From an uncultured Lachnospiraceae bacterium (GTDB lineage Bacteria; Bacillota; Clostridia; Lachnospirales; Lachnospiraceae): a stretch of DNA of 15,986 nt. Where the stretch lies: the NCBI GenBank assembly GCA_910577765.1, contig CAJTOV010000089.1, positions 1 through 15,986 on the forward strand, given 5' to 3'. Positions 13,778-15,986 of this stretch are shown one piece after another. Numbering within the stretch: position 1 is the first letter of the stretch; the number at the start of each line of letters is the position of its first letter. Below the pieces are notes generated by a model. It made no database searches and was not told the origin of the DNA. It saw nothing but the letters and a program-made list of their open reading frames with translations. Made by a program: the position numbers and the translations under genes.

Positions 13778-14776
13778 ATGGTAGGGATTCGTGATGTTGC
13801 AAGGTATGCGGGGGTTTCACCCAGCACGGTTTCCAGGGCGCTGTCCGGCGTGGCGTTTGTGGAGCCGGAGACCAAGGAGAAGGTCATGAAGGCGGTCCGG
13901 GAACTGAACTATAAGCCCAATCTGGCGGCACGAAGCTTAAAGAAAGGCGGCAGCCGGCTGATCGGTCTGATCCTGCCGGATATCATGAACCCCTACTACC
14001 CGGAGGTGGTAAAGTGTATTGAGGACAGCGCCGCCAAGGCCGGGTATTCCCTGATTCTCTGCGATGCCCTGGGCAGTGTGGAGAAGGAGGCGGAATATTT
14101 TAAGACCCTTAACTACCTGTTTGCCGATGGGATTCTCTATATTGCCTCCACGGAAAGTGTGGAGCATGTAAAGCCCTATGTGGGAGCGGTTCCCATGATC
14201 GTGGTCAACCGTACCTTTGATCTGGATGTTCCCTGCATGAATATTGATAATGTGGATGCGGCCTGGCAGGCGGTCCGGTATCTGACGGAGCGGGGCCACC
14301 GGAAGATTTCGTTTTTTATCAACGACAAGGAACGGCAGTACAATGTGGAACGTCTGGAAGGGGCAGTGAAAGCAGTCCGGGAGGCAGGGATCACCGACTG
14401 GAAGTCTTTCCTGGTGGAAAACATCAGCTCGGAAGATGACGCCTATGAGAAGACCATGGAACTTATGAAGCGGGAGGACCGGCCTACCGCCATTTTCGTG
14501 TTTAACGATTATATGGCTTACGGGGTCTACCGGGGCATCACCAAGAGCGGCCTGCGGGTGCCGGAGGATATTTCCGTGGTGGGATTTGATGACATCCATC
14601 AGGTCAAGTATCTGGACCCGCCGCTGACCACCTTAAGACATTCATTAATCGACAACAGTGATATGATTTTCGGGAAGCTGATGGAGCAGATCCGTACCCA
14701 GACCTGCGCAGGCAGGAGTGTGGAATATTTTAAGGGAAGAATGGTGGAACGGGAGTCGGTGCATACCATCCGGTGA
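13778..14776 (+). CDS. LacI-family transcriptional regulator
   Basis: A 332-residue repressor, full length for the family. The N-terminal helix-turn-helix is canonical: MVGIRDVARYAGVSPSTVSRALSG at 1-24. The hinge helix NLAARSLKKG follows, with the leucine that intercalates at the central CpG of LacI-family operators. From about 60 a periplasmic-binding-protein-like sensor domain begins (LIGLILPDIMNPYYPEVV) and continues through GILYIAS, VVNRTF, RGHRKISFF, IFVFNDYMAYGVYRG and ISVVGFDDIHQVKYLDPPLTTL. The ligand is probably the imported compound or an early intermediate. ATG 13778 is chosen because AAAAAGGAG ends 7 nt upstream and because the gene's promoter covers the earlier ATG. It lies after the operon it probably controls; the CpG-centred inverted repeat at 3797-3845 is its best candidate site. 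Confidence 0.93.
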   Translation: MVGIRDVARYAGVSPSTVSRALSGVAFVEPETKEKVMKAVRELNYKPNLAARSLKKGGSRLIGLILPDIMNPYYPEVVKCIEDSAAKAGYSLILCDALGSVEKEAEYFKTLNYLFADGILYIASTESVEHVKPYVGAVPMIVVNRTFDLDVPCMNIDNVDAAWQAVRYLTERGHRKISFFINDKERQYNVERLEGAVKAVREAGITDWKSFLVENISSEDDAYEKTMELMKREDRPTAIFVFNDYMAYGVYRGITKSGLRVPEDISVVGFDDIHQVKYLDPPLTTLRHSLIDNSDMIFGKLMEQIRTQTCAGRSVEYFKGRMVERESVHTIR

Positions 14777-14781
14777 GAAAG

Positions 14782-14844
14782 AACGCCAGTCTATTTTCAG
14801 GGGAGTTTTAATCTCTGTGAAAATGGGGCTGGCGTTTTGTTATT
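14782..14844 (+). terminator. intrinsic terminator closing the catabolic operon/regulator unit
   Basis: AACGCCAG (14782-14789) pairs with CTGGCGTT (14829-14836), and inside it TTTTCA pairs with TGAAAA and GAG with CTC. The stem is followed directly by TTGTTATT. It begins 5 bp after the LacI-family stop codon. This is the best-formed intrinsic terminator in the window. Confidence 0.8.
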
Positions 14845-14967
14845 GTACACTGGGGGTATCCCCGGCAGACAACAGTGGGGCAGGACCGGCAGCCCCTTGT
14901 CCACTGGGGGATCAGGCCAACGATAACAACGGATTTCGCTGTATAGCATACAAAAAGTAAAATATAA
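14845..14967. other. non-coding gap with a possible weak structure
   Basis: No supported gene is present between the terminator and the next promoter. CAGTGG (14873-14878) and CCACTG (14901-14906) could pair, with GGGGC/GCCCC as a competing inner stem (14877-14881 and 14892-14896). The end of the gap becomes AT-rich as it approaches the promoter. I see no match to a known RNA family. Confidence 0.4.
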
Positions 14968-14996
14968 TTGACATTTTGTAATGAATATGATATGAT
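14968..14996 (+). promoter_or_regulatory. consensus promoter of the Xre/membrane-protein operon
   Basis: TTGACA (14968-14973), exactly 17 bp and TATGAT (14991-14996) match 6/6 and 5/6. Transcription should start near 15003, leaving an unusually long leader of about 140 nt before the Xre gene. Confidence 0.8.
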
Positions 14997-15033
14997 CCCT
15001 ATAGTGAAACCAAGGAAGAGACAAGTGCCGTAT

Positions 15034-15047
15034 CCAGGGCGCCCTGG
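15034..15047. promoter_or_regulatory. 14-bp perfect palindrome in the leader of the Xre gene
   Basis: CCAGGGCGCCCTGG is a perfect palindrome (an A-T pair and a T-G wobble extend it) about 30 bp downstream of the predicted start site. Its lack of a loop makes a DNA operator more likely than an RNA hairpin. Autoregulation by the Xre protein encoded downstream is a reasonable guess. Confidence 0.4.
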
Positions 15048-15142
15048 GTATGGTGGACGCTTGGAATTTCACCGTGCCTGGTTTTATGCAATGATTTTCT
15101 GCCGGATGCGCCCTGATTTACATTATGGGCAGAAGGAGGTCT

Positions 15143-15337
15143 ATGAAGAATTTGCGGCTTAAGTCGGCCCGTGCAGCCAAGGACTTATCCCAGGGAGAAC
15201 TGGCGGCGGCAGTAGGAGTGACCCGGCAGACCATCGGGATGATCGAGGCCGGGGATTACAACCCGTCCTTAAAGCTCTGCATTCTGATTTGCAGGGCTCT
15301 GGACAAAACACTGGATGAATTATTTTGGGAGGAATGA
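15143..15337 (+). CDS. small Xre-family transcriptional regulator
   Basis: A 64-residue protein that is essentially only a Cro/C1 helix-turn-helix: MKNLRLKSARAAKDLSQGEL, then AAAVGVTRQTIGMIEAGDYNPSLKL, ending ICRALDKTLDELFWEE. This is the YozG/YgzD-like type found in many Firmicutes, often just upstream of a small membrane protein gene, as here (3-bp gap). It presumably represses its own operon. The ATG at 15143 is chosen because AAGGAGGT (15133-15140) directly precedes it with a short spacer; an in-frame ATG at 15125 has no ribosome site and would add six non-conserved residues. The DNA site and inducing signal are unknown. Confidence 0.9.
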   Translation: MKNLRLKSARAAKDLSQGELAAAVGVTRQTIGMIEAGDYNPSLKLCILICRALDKTLDELFWEE

Positions 15338-15340
15338 GAA

Positions 15341-15772
15341 ATGGATGAACGAATTCGGGACAGTTTCTTAAAAATCCGGTCAGAACTGCTGGCCATTGTC
15401 ATGGGAATCTGTGGGGTATCCCTGATTGTCAAGTTTATGTTTCTGGGTGCAGACCTGAGTGACTGCATAACCGAGTATCTGGTACTGGTGGGTTCTCCCG
15501 TGTATCTGGTGATCCGGAGCCATATGCTGGGAGTCACCCAGCCAGCAGACCTGTCCGGGAAGAATAGGCTTCTGGTGGTGATGCTGGCAGGGTTCGTGTT
15601 TCTCATGGTGTTCATCCTGGTCCGGGAAAAGCAGGGGGCACAGACAGAGGGGATCACAGCCTTTATGAGTGTAGGGTCCTTTGTCATAAGCTTTGTGGGT
15701 GTCCGGTACCTGTACCAGAGACATGAGAGAAAACGGCAGGAGAAGCTGGATCAACGGTATGACGAGAAGTAG
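15341..15772 (+). CDS. four-helix membrane protein of unknown function paired with an Xre regulator
   Basis: A 143-residue protein with four predicted transmembrane helices at about 16-36, 45-63, 77-95 and 105-125. A short charged N-terminus (MDERIRDSFLKIRSE) and a basic C-terminal tail (RHERKRQEKLDQRYDEK) flank them. It resembles the small DUF-type membrane proteins that commonly follow YozG-like regulators in Clostridia; I cannot assign an exact family with certainty. The ATG at 15341 lies 3 bp after the Xre stop, with GGGAGG at the end of that gene serving as ribosome site. The 3' end overlaps the convergent Rpn-family gene by 22 bp. No transport or enzymatic motif is visible. Confidence 0.75.
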   Translation: MDERIRDSFLKIRSELLAIVMGICGVSLIVKFMFLGADLSDCITEYLVLVGSPVYLVIRSHMLGVTQPADLSGKNRLLVVMLAGFVFLMVFILVREKQGAQTEGITAFMSVGSFVISFVGVRYLYQRHERKRQEKLDQRYDEK

Positions 15773-15986
15773 GGGGCTGTAGCCGCCCAGGCATCATACA
15801 CCTGGTCAAAATCATATTCGGGGGCGAAGCTGGAAGCTGTCCGGCAGATATTCTGGATCAGCTCCAGTGCTTCCTCCAGTTCCGCGGCAATGGTTTCCGG
15901 GGTCTTTCCTTTCCGCAGCTTCCGGCAGCTTAGTTCGATCAGCTTCTGATCCATGCCCAGTTTTCTGCCCTGCTTCTCGCCTTGTT
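15751..15986 (-). CDS. Rpn-family / PD-(D/E)XK nuclease transposase, C-terminal end (5' part outside window)
   Basis: The minus-strand frame is open from the window edge through QGEKQGRKLG and MDQKLIELSCRKLRKGKTPETIAAEL, ending in EEALELIQNICRTASSFAPEYDFDQVYDAW and a TGA at 15751-15753. It is the complete tail of an Rpn/PDDEXK_2-type protein: a Gly/Lys/Gln-rich linker, then a helical segment starting RKGKTPETIA and an acidic C-terminus. The nuclease domain should lie beyond 15986. Related proteins promote RecA-independent recombination. The tail shares a 64-bp near-identical segment with the decayed copy at 3517-3735. The last 22 bp overlap the convergent membrane-protein gene. Whether the full gene is intact cannot be judged here. 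Confidence 0.8.
   Translation of the reverse strand, partial: QGEKQGRKLGMDQKLIELSCRKLRKGKTPETIAAELEEALELIQNICRTASSFAPEYDFDQVYDAWAATAPYFSSYR
15923..15986. repeat. 64-bp direct repeat, copy 2
   Basis: Same-orientation partner of 3533-3596 with one mismatch (T15931 versus C3541). It runs to the window edge, so the true repeat may be longer, and it lies inside the Rpn-family tail. Confidence 0.9.

Noticed and set aside
14718..14960. Small open frame spanning the LacI-family 3' end and the terminator
   Set aside because: It overlaps the conserved regulator in another frame and passes through the intrinsic terminator; no ribosome site.
1..15986. CRISPR arrays, tRNA or rRNA genes, complete insertion sequences
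   Set aside because: No regularly spaced repeats, cloverleaf-like segments, rRNA stretches or intact transposase with terminal repeats were seen; the only longer duplication is the 64-bp Rpn segment.

Overview
The window looks like chromosomal DNA from a gut-type anaerobic Firmicute, most likely a Lachnospiraceae member of the Clostridium clostridioforme/Enterocloster kind. This rests on moderately high GC, very strong AGGAGG ribosome binding sites, sigma-A-type promoters, a three-gene TRAP transporter and multicopy-type PD-(D/E)XK (Rpn-like) transposase fragments. The genus assignment is inference from style; no rRNA gene is present.

Left part (1-3500): the C-terminal two thirds of carB (carbamoyl phosphate synthase large subunit) end at 2006. 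A HigB/RelE-like toxin and an Xre antitoxin follow convergently on the minus strand (2087-2741), with a well-formed promoter and two inverted repeats upstream. A nicotinamidase-like cysteine hydrolase (2912-3436) is divergent from the toxin. Around 3517-3735 lies a decayed Rpn-family fragment.

Centre (3791-14844): this is the main content. A near-consensus promoter (TTGACA, 17 bp, TAAAAT) is bracketed by a perfect 17-bp inverted repeat, each arm holding a CpG-centred LacI-family operator-like sequence. It drives one long plus-strand operon: MaoC-like hydratase, TRAP transporter DctP-DctQ-DctM, an L-fucose/L-arabinose isomerase-like protein (COG2407 type), an apparent stub of a short-chain dehydrogenase, a crotonase-type enoyl-CoA hydratase, a propionate-CoA-transferase-like CoA-transferase, a small YcxB-like membrane protein and a fumarate-reductase-superfamily flavoprotein. 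A LacI-family regulator with its own promoter follows, then a strong intrinsic terminator. The set reads as a catabolic unit: import of an organic acid or sugar acid, possible isomerisation, activation to a CoA thioester, hydration/dehydration and a flavin redox step, all induced by the imported compound or an intermediate. I do not recognise the whole combination as a described pathway, and the substrate cannot be named from sequence alone.

Right end (14968-15986): a consensus promoter, a ~140-nt leader with a perfect 14-bp palindrome, a 64-aa Xre regulator and a four-helix membrane protein. The intact 3' end of a second Rpn-family gene lies on the minus strand. It shares a 64-bp, 63-identity direct repeat with the fragment at 3533-3596, so the catabolic island sits between two copies of the same dispersed family.
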